DNA from: Streptomyces paradoxus
GTDB taxonomy: Bacteria > Actinomycetota > Actinomycetes > Streptomycetales > Streptomycetaceae
NCBI RefSeq assembly: GCF_014202475.1
Contig: NZ_JACHGV010000003.1
Coordinates: 340,355 to 404,354, forward strand
Length of the DNA stretch: 64,000 nucleotides
Direction of reading: 5' to 3'
Position numbers and translations under genes: made by a program. Position 1 is the stretch's first letter. Every line of letters starts with the position of its first letter. This document shows positions 9,148 to 17,568 of the stretch, one piece after another. The notes under the pieces were generated by a model. The model worked only from the letters and a program-made list of their open reading frames with translations. It made no database searches and was not told the origin of the DNA.

Positions 9148-10917
9148 GTGAATCAGATGCAGGGCCTGCTCGTCGCGGGCCGCTACCGGCTGGCCGAATC
9201 CATCGGCAGTGGCGGCATGGGCCGAGTCTGGCGTGCACATGATGAGGTGCTGCACCGGTCCGTCGCCATCAAGGAGTTGACGGCCGCCCTCTACGTCTCC
9301 GAGAGCGAGCAGGCGATCCTGCTGGCACGCACCCGGGCGGAGGCCAGGGCGGCAGCGCGCATCAACCACTCCGCCGTCGTCACCGTGCACGACGTACTGG
9401 AGCACGACGGCCGCCCGTGGATCGTGATGGAGCTGGTCGAGGGCCGCTCCCTGGCCGACGCGGTCAAGGAGGAGGGGCGCGTCGAGCCGCGCGAGGCCGC
9501 CCGCATCGGCCTCTGGGTGCTGCGGGCCCTGCGCGCCGCGCACACCGCCGGGGTCCTGCACCGCGACATCAAGCCGGGCAACGTCCTCCTCGCCCGCGAC
9601 GGACGCGTGCTGCTCACGGACTTCGGCATCGCGCAGATCGAGGGCGACACGACCATCACACGCACCGGTGAGGTCGTCGGCTCGGTCGACTACCTGGCAC
9701 CCGAGCGGGTGCGCGGCCACGACCCGGGCCCGTCCTCCGACCTGTGGGCGCTCGGCGCGACGCTCTACACGGCGGTGGAGGGCCGGTCGCCGTTCCGCCG
9801 CACCACGCCCCTGACCACCATGCAGGCCGTGGTCGAGGAGGAGGCCGCCGAGCTCCGGCACGCGGGCCCACTCGCGCCCGTCATCACCGCCCTGCTGCGC
9901 AAGGACCCGGGCACCCGGCCCGACGCGCCCGAGGCCGAGCAGCTGCTCGCCGAGGCCGCGGAGGGGCGGCGGCCGAACGGGGCGCAGGCGTACGTGCCGA
10001 CGCAGTACGGCGGGCCGTCGCCGTACCGGGACGCCCACAGCGGTACCGCCCCGGGGACGGGCACCACGGGGACCACCGGCACCGGCCACACCGGGACCGG
10101 CTTCAGCACCGGCTCGGGTTCGCACACCGGGACACCGCTCCCGCCGCTGGCCGGCACTCCGGCCACCGGGACGTCCCCGGCCGGTACTCCGCCCTACGGC
10201 CCGACCGGTCCGGCCGGTTCCATGGGCCCCGCCGGCCCGACCGTCGTCGGCTCCGCGGCACCCGGACCGCAGCCGGCCCGTTCGGGCAGGCGCCGCCGGC
10301 TGCGCACCCTCGCCCTGGTCGTCGTGCTCGCGGCCATCATCGGCGGAGGCACGGCCGTGATGCTCCAGCGGTGGAACGAGAGCCGGCCGTCACAGAGCGC
10401 CGGTCCCGATGCGCAGAAGCCCACGGAACGGCCCGGCAGTTCGGTTCCGGCCAGCTGGACCCGCTACGACGACCCCGCCGGGTTCAGCCTCTACCTGCCC
10501 AAGGGCTGGAAGCGCAAGCCCTTCGGCCCGCAGGGCGAGCTCAAGCAGATCGACTACTCGCCGGACGGCGGCCGGCACTTCGTCCGCATCGCCATCGACA
10601 GGTCACCGGACTTCGCCGACCCCTACGCGCACCAGCTCGACCTGGAGCAGCAGCTTCAGCGACTGGTCGACTACAAGCGGGTCACGCTGGAGCGCAACGT
10701 CTACCGTGACCGGGAGGGCGCCCGGTGGGAGTACACCTGGACCGCCCAGCCCAAGGACATCAAGTTCCCCGGCCCGCGCCGGGCCATCGAGGAGACGTAC
10801 GTCGCCCGCGACGGCACCGAGTACGCGCTCTACATGTCGGCCCCCGCCGCGGACTGGCCGACGGCACGCAAGCAGTTCACCTCCCTGCTGCAGGGCTGGC
10901 AGGAGAAGACCTCCTGA
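9148..10917 (+). CDS. Membrane Ser/Thr protein kinase 3 of six
   Basis: 589 residues. Catalytic elements are intact: GSGGMG at 20-25, Lys42 in VAIKE, HRDIKPGN with Asp140, then DFGIA and APE. A Thr/Gly/Pro-rich juxtamembrane linker follows (many GTG and TGT triplets at about 290-350), then a membrane helix near 384-404. The extracellular domain starts at about ASWTRYDDPAGFSLYLPKGWK and resembles that of kinases 1 and 2. The GTG at 9148 sits behind a GCGGGG stretch; ATG at 9157 is an alternative. It follows a terminator, so it is probably an independent transcription unit. Phosphorylation targets cannot be read from the sequence. Confidence 0.9.
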   Translation: MNQMQGLLVAGRYRLAESIGSGGMGRVWRAHDEVLHRSVAIKELTAALYVSESEQAILLARTRAEARAAARINHSAVVTVHDVLEHDGRPWIVMELVEGRSLADAVKEEGRVEPREAARIGLWVLRALRAAHTAGVLHRDIKPGNVLLARDGRVLLTDFGIAQIEGDTTITRTGEVVGSVDYLAPERVRGHDPGPSSDLWALGATLYTAVEGRSPFRRTTPLTTMQAVVEEEAAELRHAGPLAPVITALLRKDPGTRPDAPEAEQLLAEAAEGRRPNGAQAYVPTQYGGPSPYRDAHSGTAPGTGTTGTTGTGHTGTGFSTGSGSHTGTPLPPLAGTPATGTSPAGTPPYGPTGPAGSMGPAGPTVVGSAAPGPQPARSGRRRRLRTLALVVVLAAIIGGGTAVMLQRWNESRPSQSAGPDAQKPTERPGSSVPASWTRYDDPAGFSLYLPKGWKRKPFGPQGELKQIDYSPDGGRHFVRIAIDRSPDFADPYAHQLDLEQQLQRLVDYKRVTLERNVYRDREGARWEYTWTAQPKDIKFPGPRRAIEETYVARDGTEYALYMSAPAADWPTARKQFTSLLQGWQEKTS

Positions 10918-11010
10918 GGCAGCGGCACTTCTGACAAGGGGGTCGTCTGTTTCGGCCACCCGCACCTCGCCGCCCCGGAGTGGTTCCGTCCGTTGGGGCA
11001 TGATGGCCGC

Positions 11011-12246
11011 ATGGGGACCGAGGGGCACAACAGGCGTGTCATCGCGGGCCGTTACCGGCTCGAGGAGAAACTCGGGCGCGGCGGCATGGGCGTGGTCTGG
11101 CGGGCGACCGACCGGCTGCTCGGCCGGAGCGTGGCCGTCAAGGAGCTCCCCTACGGCGAGACGCTCTCCGCGGCCCAGGCGCGCCGGCGGCGGGACCGCA
11201 CGCTCCGTGAGGCCCGGGCCGTCGCCCAGCTGAGCCACCCGCACATCATCGTCGTCCACGATGTCGTCGAGGACGGCGAACGTCCCTACATCGTCATGGA
11301 GTTGATCGAGGGCGGTTCACTCGCCGACCGGCTCGCCCAGCGAGGCCCGGTCGACGCCGCCGAAGCGGCCCGCATCGGCATCGCCCTGCTCGGCGCGCTG
11401 GGCGCCGCGCACGCGGCCGGGGTGCTGCACCGTGACCTCAAGCCGGACAACGTGCTGCTGGAGGCCGGCACCGACCGGATCGTCCTCACCGACTTCGGTA
11501 TCGCCCAGGTCGCGGGCGCACCCACGCTCACCGAGAACGGGGCCTTCGTCGGCTCGCCCGAATACACCGCGCCCGAGCGGATGTCCGGGGTGCGGACCGG
11601 GCCCGAGTCCGACCTGTGGTCGCTCGGCGCGCTGCTGTGCGCCGCCCTCAGCGGGGAGTCGCCGTTCCACCGTGACTCGCTGGGCGGCATCCTGCACGCC
11701 GTCGTCGTGGGCGACATCCAGCCCCCCGCGCAGGCGGAACCGCTCCTGCCCGTCGTACGCGGCCTGCTGGAACGCGATCCGGACCGGCGGCTGGACGCGG
11801 ACCGGGCCGAGCGGATGCTCCGGGCCTTCCGCGACACGGGCCGCACACCGCCGGTGCCGCCGCCCGGGTACGGGCCGTCACCCGGACACGCGCGGGCGGT
11901 GGGGGACGCACCGCTGCGGCGATCGCAGGATCCCGTCGGCCGGCAGCCGCTCGGGCCGCCGGCGGACCTGCCCGGTCCGGGCCGGGCGGACGAGCCCTTC
12001 CTGCGCCAGCCCACGCGGCGGGTGCTCATCGCGGCGCTGCTGGTCGCCGCGATGGCGGGGGCGGGGGTGTCCGCGGTGGCGCTGCTGAGGGAGGAGGGCA
12101 CCGGGGACGGCGGCCCCACGCCGACGAGTTCCGCGACGACGACACCGAGGACGACCAAGCCGAGGACGACGGCACCGAGGACGACGACACCGCGGGCGCC
12201 GGCGACCCGGCCGGTTTCCCCGGACATGCCCGCGCCCACCCCGTGA
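11011..12246 (+). CDS. Ser/Thr protein kinase 4 of six, short Thr/Pro-rich tail
   Basis: 411 residues. The kinase domain is complete: GRGGMG at 22-27, Lys44, HRDLKPDN with Asp142, DFGIA. One membrane helix lies near 338-360. Unlike its neighbours it has no folded extracellular domain; it ends in about 50 residues rich in Thr, Pro and Arg built from imperfect PRTT units, probably a wall-spanning stalk. The ATG at 11011 is the first in-frame ATG; its ribosome site is weak. Only 93 bp separate it from kinase 3. Confidence 0.9.
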   Translation: MGTEGHNRRVIAGRYRLEEKLGRGGMGVVWRATDRLLGRSVAVKELPYGETLSAAQARRRRDRTLREARAVAQLSHPHIIVVHDVVEDGERPYIVMELIEGGSLADRLAQRGPVDAAEAARIGIALLGALGAAHAAGVLHRDLKPDNVLLEAGTDRIVLTDFGIAQVAGAPTLTENGAFVGSPEYTAPERMSGVRTGPESDLWSLGALLCAALSGESPFHRDSLGGILHAVVVGDIQPPAQAEPLLPVVRGLLERDPDRRLDADRAERMLRAFRDTGRTPPVPPPGYGPSPGHARAVGDAPLRRSQDPVGRQPLGPPADLPGPGRADEPFLRQPTRRVLIAALLVAAMAGAGVSAVALLREEGTGDGGPTPTSSATTTPRTTKPRTTAPRTTTPRAPATRPVSPDMPAPTP

Positions 12247-12354
12247 TCGCCGGTGCCCCCGAATCAACATAAAGAGGTAGAACAACCCCATGGTGACGTC
12301 ACGGGTCTGTGACCGGCTCGCGTCCTTTGTGGATACGCGGGCGGTTGGCGCGAT

Positions 12355-14013
12355 ATGGATACACCCATGAGCAGCAACGGGGGAGCCCGATCCGGGGCCG
12401 ACGAGCCGACGAGTTTTGTACTGCAACCGCCGAACCAGCAGGCGCCGGTGCCGGGCAATCCCTATGCGACACCGGCCGGGTCGCCCACCCAGGTCGTGCC
12501 GTCCCAGTCGGCCCAGGCGCCCGAGGATGCCGGTGCCGGGCGGCTCATCGCAGGGCGCTACCGGCTGCTGGCCAAGCTCGGGCACGGCGGCATGGGCACG
12601 GTCTGGCGGGCCAAGGACGAGACGGTGGACCGGGAGGTCGCCGTCAAGGAACCCCGAGTTCCGGAGCATCTTCCCGAACGCGAACGCGCCAACGCCTTCG
12701 AGCGGATGCGTCGCGAGGCCCGTGCGGCGGCGCGGCTCGACCACCCGGCGGTGGTCGACGTGCACGACGTCGCGGTCGTGGAGGACCAGCCCTGGATCGT
12801 GATGGAGCTGGTGCGGGGCCGCTCGCTGGGCGCCGCCCTCCAGGAGGGCACCCTGTCCGCGCGCGAGGCCGCCCGGATCGGCCTGGAGGTGCTCGGCGCG
12901 CTGGAGGCCGCGCACGCGGCGGGCATCCTGCACCGTGACGTGAAGCCGGACAACGTGCTGCTCGGCCGCTACGACCGGGTCGTCCTCACGGACTTCGGGA
13001 TCGCCCAGATCGAGGGCGAGACCAATCTGACCGACACGGGCGGCTTCGTCGGCTCGCCCGAGTACATCGCGCCCGAGCGCGTGCTGGGGCAGCGCCCGGG
13101 ACCGGCCAGCGACCTGTGGTCCCTCGGCGTGGTGCTGTACGCGGCGACGGAGGGCGTCTCGCCGTTCCGCCGCAGCAACACCCCGGCCACGCTCCAGTCC
13201 GTCCTCAACGCCACGCCCGCGCCCCCGGCCTCCGCCCGGGGCGCGCTCGCCGAGGCCATCAACGGCCTGCTGGACAAGGACCCGGCCCGCCGTCCGAACG
13301 CCGCGCAGGTGCGGGCCCTGCTGGAGGCGGCCGCGAACCCGCCCGTCGCCCAGCCCACACAGGCCGTGCGGGTCATCACGGGCCCGGGCGGCGTCCGGTT
13401 CGGCCGCAAGGCGTGGCTCGGTCTGGGTGCCGCGGCCGTCGCGGCGGCGGTGACGGCGTACCTGGTGATCGCGGACCCGTTCGCCGGGCCGCTGCCCGAG
13501 GGCTGGGAGATCAAGCAGGAGAAGGACCTCGCAGCGTCGCTCGCCGTCCCCGCCGGGTACCAGCGGACCGTGCCCGACCGGAAGTCCGACCAGGGGCACT
13601 GGGTCACGTACGCCGACTGGAGCGGCAGCGTCTGGATCAACCTGAGCCTGGAGAAGAAGGCCGAGGACACCGGCGGCAACATCGCGAACTCCGCGGCCGC
13701 CGAGATGTACGACGACGACACCCGGTTCAAGGAGAGCGGAAGCTACGAGCTGGACATGGACGAGGGGCCGAAGAAGACCGACCCCGGGACGACCACGTAC
13801 CGGGACAAGAAGGCCGCCCGGAACACCGTCCCCTTCACGACCGACGACAGCGAGAATCCACGCCCCCGGGAGTGCCAGATCTTCTACTACCGGACCCCCG
13901 GCGGCGACATGTACAAACTCACCGTCAGCTACCCGGACAAGAGCGACTTCACCGCCCGTGGACGCGAGGTGGCGAGCACGGCGATCGCGAATCTGGACAT
14001 CGACAAGACCTGA
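12355..14013 (+). CDS. Membrane Ser/Thr protein kinase 5 of six
   Basis: 552 residues from this start. A disordered Gln/Pro-rich N-terminus of about 60 residues precedes the kinase domain, which is unusual in this array. GHGGMG lies near 75-80, then VAVKE, HRDVKPDN near 193-200 and DFGIA. One membrane helix lies near 355-373. The outer domain (EGWEIKQEKDLAASLAVPAG onward) follows the same plan as in kinases 1-3 and 6. Two in-frame ATGs (12355 and 12367) are possible and neither has a good ribosome site, so the true start is uncertain by four residues. Confidence 0.9.
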   Translation: MDTPMSSNGGARSGADEPTSFVLQPPNQQAPVPGNPYATPAGSPTQVVPSQSAQAPEDAGAGRLIAGRYRLLAKLGHGGMGTVWRAKDETVDREVAVKEPRVPEHLPERERANAFERMRREARAAARLDHPAVVDVHDVAVVEDQPWIVMELVRGRSLGAALQEGTLSAREAARIGLEVLGALEAAHAAGILHRDVKPDNVLLGRYDRVVLTDFGIAQIEGETNLTDTGGFVGSPEYIAPERVLGQRPGPASDLWSLGVVLYAATEGVSPFRRSNTPATLQSVLNATPAPPASARGALAEAINGLLDKDPARRPNAAQVRALLEAAANPPVAQPTQAVRVITGPGGVRFGRKAWLGLGAAAVAAAVTAYLVIADPFAGPLPEGWEIKQEKDLAASLAVPAGYQRTVPDRKSDQGHWVTYADWSGSVWINLSLEKKAEDTGGNIANSAAAEMYDDDTRFKESGSYELDMDEGPKKTDPGTTTYRDKKAARNTVPFTTDDSENPRPRECQIFYYRTPGGDMYKLTVSYPDKSDFTARGREVASTAIANLDIDKT

Positions 14014-14048
14014 TTCCGCCCCTTCAACCCGGTCGGAAACGACCCGCG

Positions 14049-14078
14049 TCGACAAGGACGCGCCCCGCGGGGTACTGA
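14049..14078 (+). promoter_or_regulatory. Candidate promoter giving a leaderless kinase 6 transcript
   Basis: TCGACA (14049-14054), an 18-base spacer and TACTGA (14073-14078). The expected start point, 7 bases after the -10, is the A of the ATG at 14085. The gene has no ribosome site, which fits a leaderless mRNA. Confidence 0.4.
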
Positions 14079-14084
14079 TGGGGC

Positions 14085-15758
14085 ATGAGTAACGACGGGG
14101 GCGGGACCGACGACGCCCAGGGCCGGCTGGTCGGTGGGCGCTACCGGCTGGTCGAGCGCATCGGCTCCGGCGGCACGGGCACCGTCTGGCGGGCCCTCGA
14201 CGAACTCGAACAGCGTGAAGTCGCCGTCAGACAGCCGCGGTTGCCGGGCGCCCCGGAGGACGAGAGCCACCGGCGGGCGGCCCACCGGCTGCACCGCGAG
14301 GCCCGGGCCGCCGCCCGCGTCGACCATCCCGCCGCCGTCACCATCCACGACGTGGTCGTCGAGGCGGAGCAGCGGGGCGAACACCCGGGACCCGTCGGCC
14401 CCGACGAACTCGACGCGGCGGAGGCGCTCGACGGACTGCCGTGGATCGTCATGGAGCTGGTGCCCGGCGAGTCCCTCGCCGACAGGCTCCGGCGCGGCCC
14501 GGTCGACGTGCCCGAAGCCGCCCGGATCGGCCTCGCCGTGCTCGGTGCCCTGCGCGCCGCGCACTCGGTCGGCATCGTGCACCGGGACGTGAAGCCCGCC
14601 CATGTGCTGCTCGGCCCGCACGGGCGCGTCGTCGTCACCGACTTCGGCATCGCCCATGTGCAGGGCGAGGACCCGCTCACCGGGAACGGGGAGGCCGCCG
14701 CGGATTCGCCGGAGTTCGTCGCCCCCGAGCGGATGTCCGCCGGCCGTATCGCCGGGCCCGCCTCCGACCTGTGGTCCCTGGGTGCGCTGCTGTACGCGGC
14801 CGTCGAGGGCTCGTCCCCGTTCCTCCGGACCACACCGGAGGCCACGCTCGCCGCGATCCTCGCCGCCGAGCCGCCCGAACCGACCCGGGCCGGACCCCTC
14901 GGGCCGCTGATAGCACGGCTGCTGGTGCCGGACCCCGAACAGCGGCCGGACGCGGAGGAGGTCGCGAAGGAACTGGAGGCGGTGGCGGGACCCGCACCGG
15001 CCGAACCGCGGACGGCCGGGCACCCGCGGCAGCCGGACGACCGGACCGCATCCCGTCCCGGCCTGGTGCCCGCCGCCGTGTCCACCGCCGCGCCGGCCGT
15101 CGCCCCCGCCGAGGTCCGGCCCGCCCCCGCCTCCGCCGCCCCTCCCACCCCCCACACGCAGCAGGACCCCATACCCGCCAAGCGCCAAAGCCTCCTCCGC
15201 CCAGGTCCCCTCGCCCTCCTCTCCGCCCTGCTCGCCGGCGGCATAGGGGCCGTCACGCAGCTCGCCGAGACCAGCAGCGCGGAGAGCGCCGGGCAGGCCG
15301 CCGACGCGACCGACGTCTGGAGCCCGCACCCCGAGCCGGACATGGCGGCCGTTCTCCATCTGCCGCGCCACTACCGCCCCCTCGACCGGACCGGCAGCGC
15401 GACCGACCAGCCCCGCACCGTGCTCTACGGCGACGAGCGCACCGGCACGATCCAGGTCCGTCTCCTCTTCTGGGACAAGGCACCGGCCTCCCCGGCGGAC
15501 CAGGCCCGGACGGCGCAGGAGACCGGGGGAGAAACCCGGTACGCCCGCACCGGCGTCCAGGGCCACGAAGCCGCCCTCGCCGACACCACGTACCGCCGGG
15601 GCGAGACCCCAAGGCGCCTCATGCGGCTGATCGTCCGCACCGATGACGACCGCATGTACGAACTGCGCGTCGACATGCCCAAGGGCACCCCGGAGGAGGA
15701 AGAGGGCACCTCGGTGTTCGAGGGGGCCCGGGACCGGCTCGGGATCGTAAAAGGCTGA
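14085..15758 (+). CDS. Kinase-like membrane protein 6 of six, with altered catalytic residues
   Basis: 557 residues. It keeps the glycine loop GSGGTG (26-31), the HRD Asp168, DFG and APE. However the ATP-anchoring beta-3 Lys is Arg49 (VAVRQ), and the Mg-binding Asn of HRDVKPxN is His173 (HRDVKPAH). Both substitutions normally reduce or abolish phosphotransfer. A short insertion lies between beta-4 and beta-5. A membrane helix near 370-390 is followed by an outer domain (MAAVLHLPRHYRPLDR onward) related to the others. It is weakly active or a pseudokinase; this needs a kinase assay. The S. coelicolor array has five kinases, so one member here is extra. Confidence 0.88.
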   Translation: MSNDGGGTDDAQGRLVGGRYRLVERIGSGGTGTVWRALDELEQREVAVRQPRLPGAPEDESHRRAAHRLHREARAAARVDHPAAVTIHDVVVEAEQRGEHPGPVGPDELDAAEALDGLPWIVMELVPGESLADRLRRGPVDVPEAARIGLAVLGALRAAHSVGIVHRDVKPAHVLLGPHGRVVVTDFGIAHVQGEDPLTGNGEAAADSPEFVAPERMSAGRIAGPASDLWSLGALLYAAVEGSSPFLRTTPEATLAAILAAEPPEPTRAGPLGPLIARLLVPDPEQRPDAEEVAKELEAVAGPAPAEPRTAGHPRQPDDRTASRPGLVPAAVSTAAPAVAPAEVRPAPASAAPPTPHTQQDPIPAKRQSLLRPGPLALLSALLAGGIGAVTQLAETSSAESAGQAADATDVWSPHPEPDMAAVLHLPRHYRPLDRTGSATDQPRTVLYGDERTGTIQVRLLFWDKAPASPADQARTAQETGGETRYARTGVQGHEAALADTTYRRGETPRRLMRLIVRTDDDRMYELRVDMPKGTPEEEEGTSVFEGARDRLGIVKG

Positions 15759-15894
15759 ATCACACCCGCCGGTCACGCACAACGTCCTGATCAGCGCGTT
15801 TGTTGCCAGCAGTCACTGGCGTCGTGTGTGCAGTCGGTGAAGCCGTATTACCGACGGGTACCCAAAGCCTCCGTCCCGGCATACCCTGCGCCTC

Positions 15895-17532
15895 ATGACG
15901 GACGCGCAGGCCGCCGAGAAGACGGCAGAGACCGGCACGGCACAGACCGGCACGAACCCCCTCGCCCCCGCCCCGGAGGGCGCCCGCACCGCCGCGGACG
16001 TGGTCACGCCGGAGCTGGTCGCCCAGCTCACCAAGGGTGTGGCCGGCTCCGGCCGGACCGCCAACCACACGCCGTTCACCGGCGAGAAGCTGGCGGACCT
16101 CCCGGAGGCGACGCCCGAGGACGTGGCGGAGGCCTTCCAACTGGCCCGCGCCGCCCAGGCCGTGTGGGCACAGACCCCCGTACGGCAGCGCGCCGCCGTC
16201 CTGCTCCGTTTCCACGACCTGGTGCTGGAGCGCCAGGCCGAGGTGCTCGACCTCATACAGCTGGAGACCGGCAAGGCCCGGCTGCACGCCCACGAGGAGG
16301 TGCAGGCCGTCGCGGTCGCCGCCCGCCACTACGGCCGCAAGGCGTCCGCCTACCTCCGGCCCAAGCGGCACGCCGGCGCCATGCCGACCCTCACGAAGGT
16401 CACCGAACTGCGCCACGCGCGCGGGGTCGTGGGCCAGATCGCCCCCTGGAACTACCCCCTGGAACTGTCGGTCGGCGACGCGCTCCCGGCCTTCGTCGCC
16501 GGCAACGCCGTCGTCATGAAGCCGGACACGGAGACCTGCCTGACCGCCCTGTGGGCCCGTGACCTGCTCATCGAGGCCGGGCTGCCCGCCGACGTCTTCC
16601 AGGTCGTCCTCGGCGACGGCCCGGTCGTCGGCCCGGAGGTCGTCCGGCACGCCGACTACGTCTCCTTCACCGGCTCCACCCGCACCGGCCGCGAGGTCGC
16701 CCAGGGGGCCGCCGCCCGGCTGGTCGGCGTCTCCCTCGAACTCGGCGGCAAGAACGCCATGCTGGTGCTGGAGGACGCCGACATCGAGAAGGCCGCGGCC
16801 GGAGCGGTACGCGCCTGCTTCTCCTCCGCCGGGCAGCTCTGCATCTCCATCGAGCGGCTCTTCGTCCACGAGTCGATCGCGGACGCCTTCCTGGAGCGCT
16901 TCGCCGCCCGGACGAAGGCCATGCGCCTCGGCACGTCCCTGGCGTACGGCGCCGACATGGGGTCCCTGGTCGGGGAACGCCAGCTCGAAACCGTCACGCG
17001 GCACGTCGAGGAGGCCGTCGCCAAGGGTGCGAAGGTCGTCGCGGGCGGTGTGGCGCGCCCGGACATCGGCCCGTACTTCTTCGAGCCCACGATCCTCGAC
17101 GGGGTCGCCACGGACATGTCCGTCTGCGGCGAGGAGACCTTCGGCCCGGTCGTGTCGGTCTACCGCTTCACCGACGAGGACGAGGCCATCGAGCGCGCGA
17201 ACGCCACGGCGTACGGCCTCAACTCCTCGGTCTGGACGAAGAACGGCCGCCGCGGCCAGGAGGTCGCCGCCCGCCTGCGCACCGGCACGGTCAACATCAA
17301 CGAGGGTTACGCCCCCGCCTACGGCAGCGTCCAGTCGCCCATGGGCGGCATGAAGGACTCGGGCCTCGGCCGCCGCCACGGCTCCGAGGGCATCCTCAAG
17401 TACACCGAGGCCCAGACGGTCGCCCACCAGCGCGTGCTCCCCATGGCCCCCTCGCTCGGCATGGACGACGAGAAGTACGCCCAGTTCATGAGCCGCAGCC
17501 TCCGCCTGATGAAGGCGTTCAGGTTCCGGTAG
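15895..17532 (+). CDS. NAD(P)-dependent aldehyde dehydrogenase, succinate-semialdehyde dehydrogenase type (GabD2-like)
   Basis: 545 residues. Oxidises an aldehyde to the acid, most likely succinate semialdehyde to succinate. The catalytic pair is visible: Glu282 in LELGGK and Cys316 in GQLCIS. The cofactor-domain motifs PWNYPLELSVGDALPA and FTGSTRTGREV are intact, and the C-terminal PMGGMKDSGLGRRHG is typical of the family. It ends 36 bp before the GMC oxidoreductase gene and probably forms an operon with it. An alcohol or steroid oxidised by that enzyme could yield the aldehyde substrate here, but that pairing is inference. Confidence 0.88.
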   Translation: MTDAQAAEKTAETGTAQTGTNPLAPAPEGARTAADVVTPELVAQLTKGVAGSGRTANHTPFTGEKLADLPEATPEDVAEAFQLARAAQAVWAQTPVRQRAAVLLRFHDLVLERQAEVLDLIQLETGKARLHAHEEVQAVAVAARHYGRKASAYLRPKRHAGAMPTLTKVTELRHARGVVGQIAPWNYPLELSVGDALPAFVAGNAVVMKPDTETCLTALWARDLLIEAGLPADVFQVVLGDGPVVGPEVVRHADYVSFTGSTRTGREVAQGAAARLVGVSLELGGKNAMLVLEDADIEKAAAGAVRACFSSAGQLCISIERLFVHESIADAFLERFAARTKAMRLGTSLAYGADMGSLVGERQLETVTRHVEEAVAKGAKVVAGGVARPDIGPYFFEPTILDGVATDMSVCGEETFGPVVSVYRFTDEDEAIERANATAYGLNSSVWTKNGRRGQEVAARLRTGTVNINEGYAPAYGSVQSPMGGMKDSGLGRRHGSEGILKYTEAQTVAHQRVLPMAPSLGMDDEKYAQFMSRSLRLMKAFRFR

Positions 17533-17568
17533 ACCACCCGCACTGCACACTCGAAGGGGAGACGGCAC

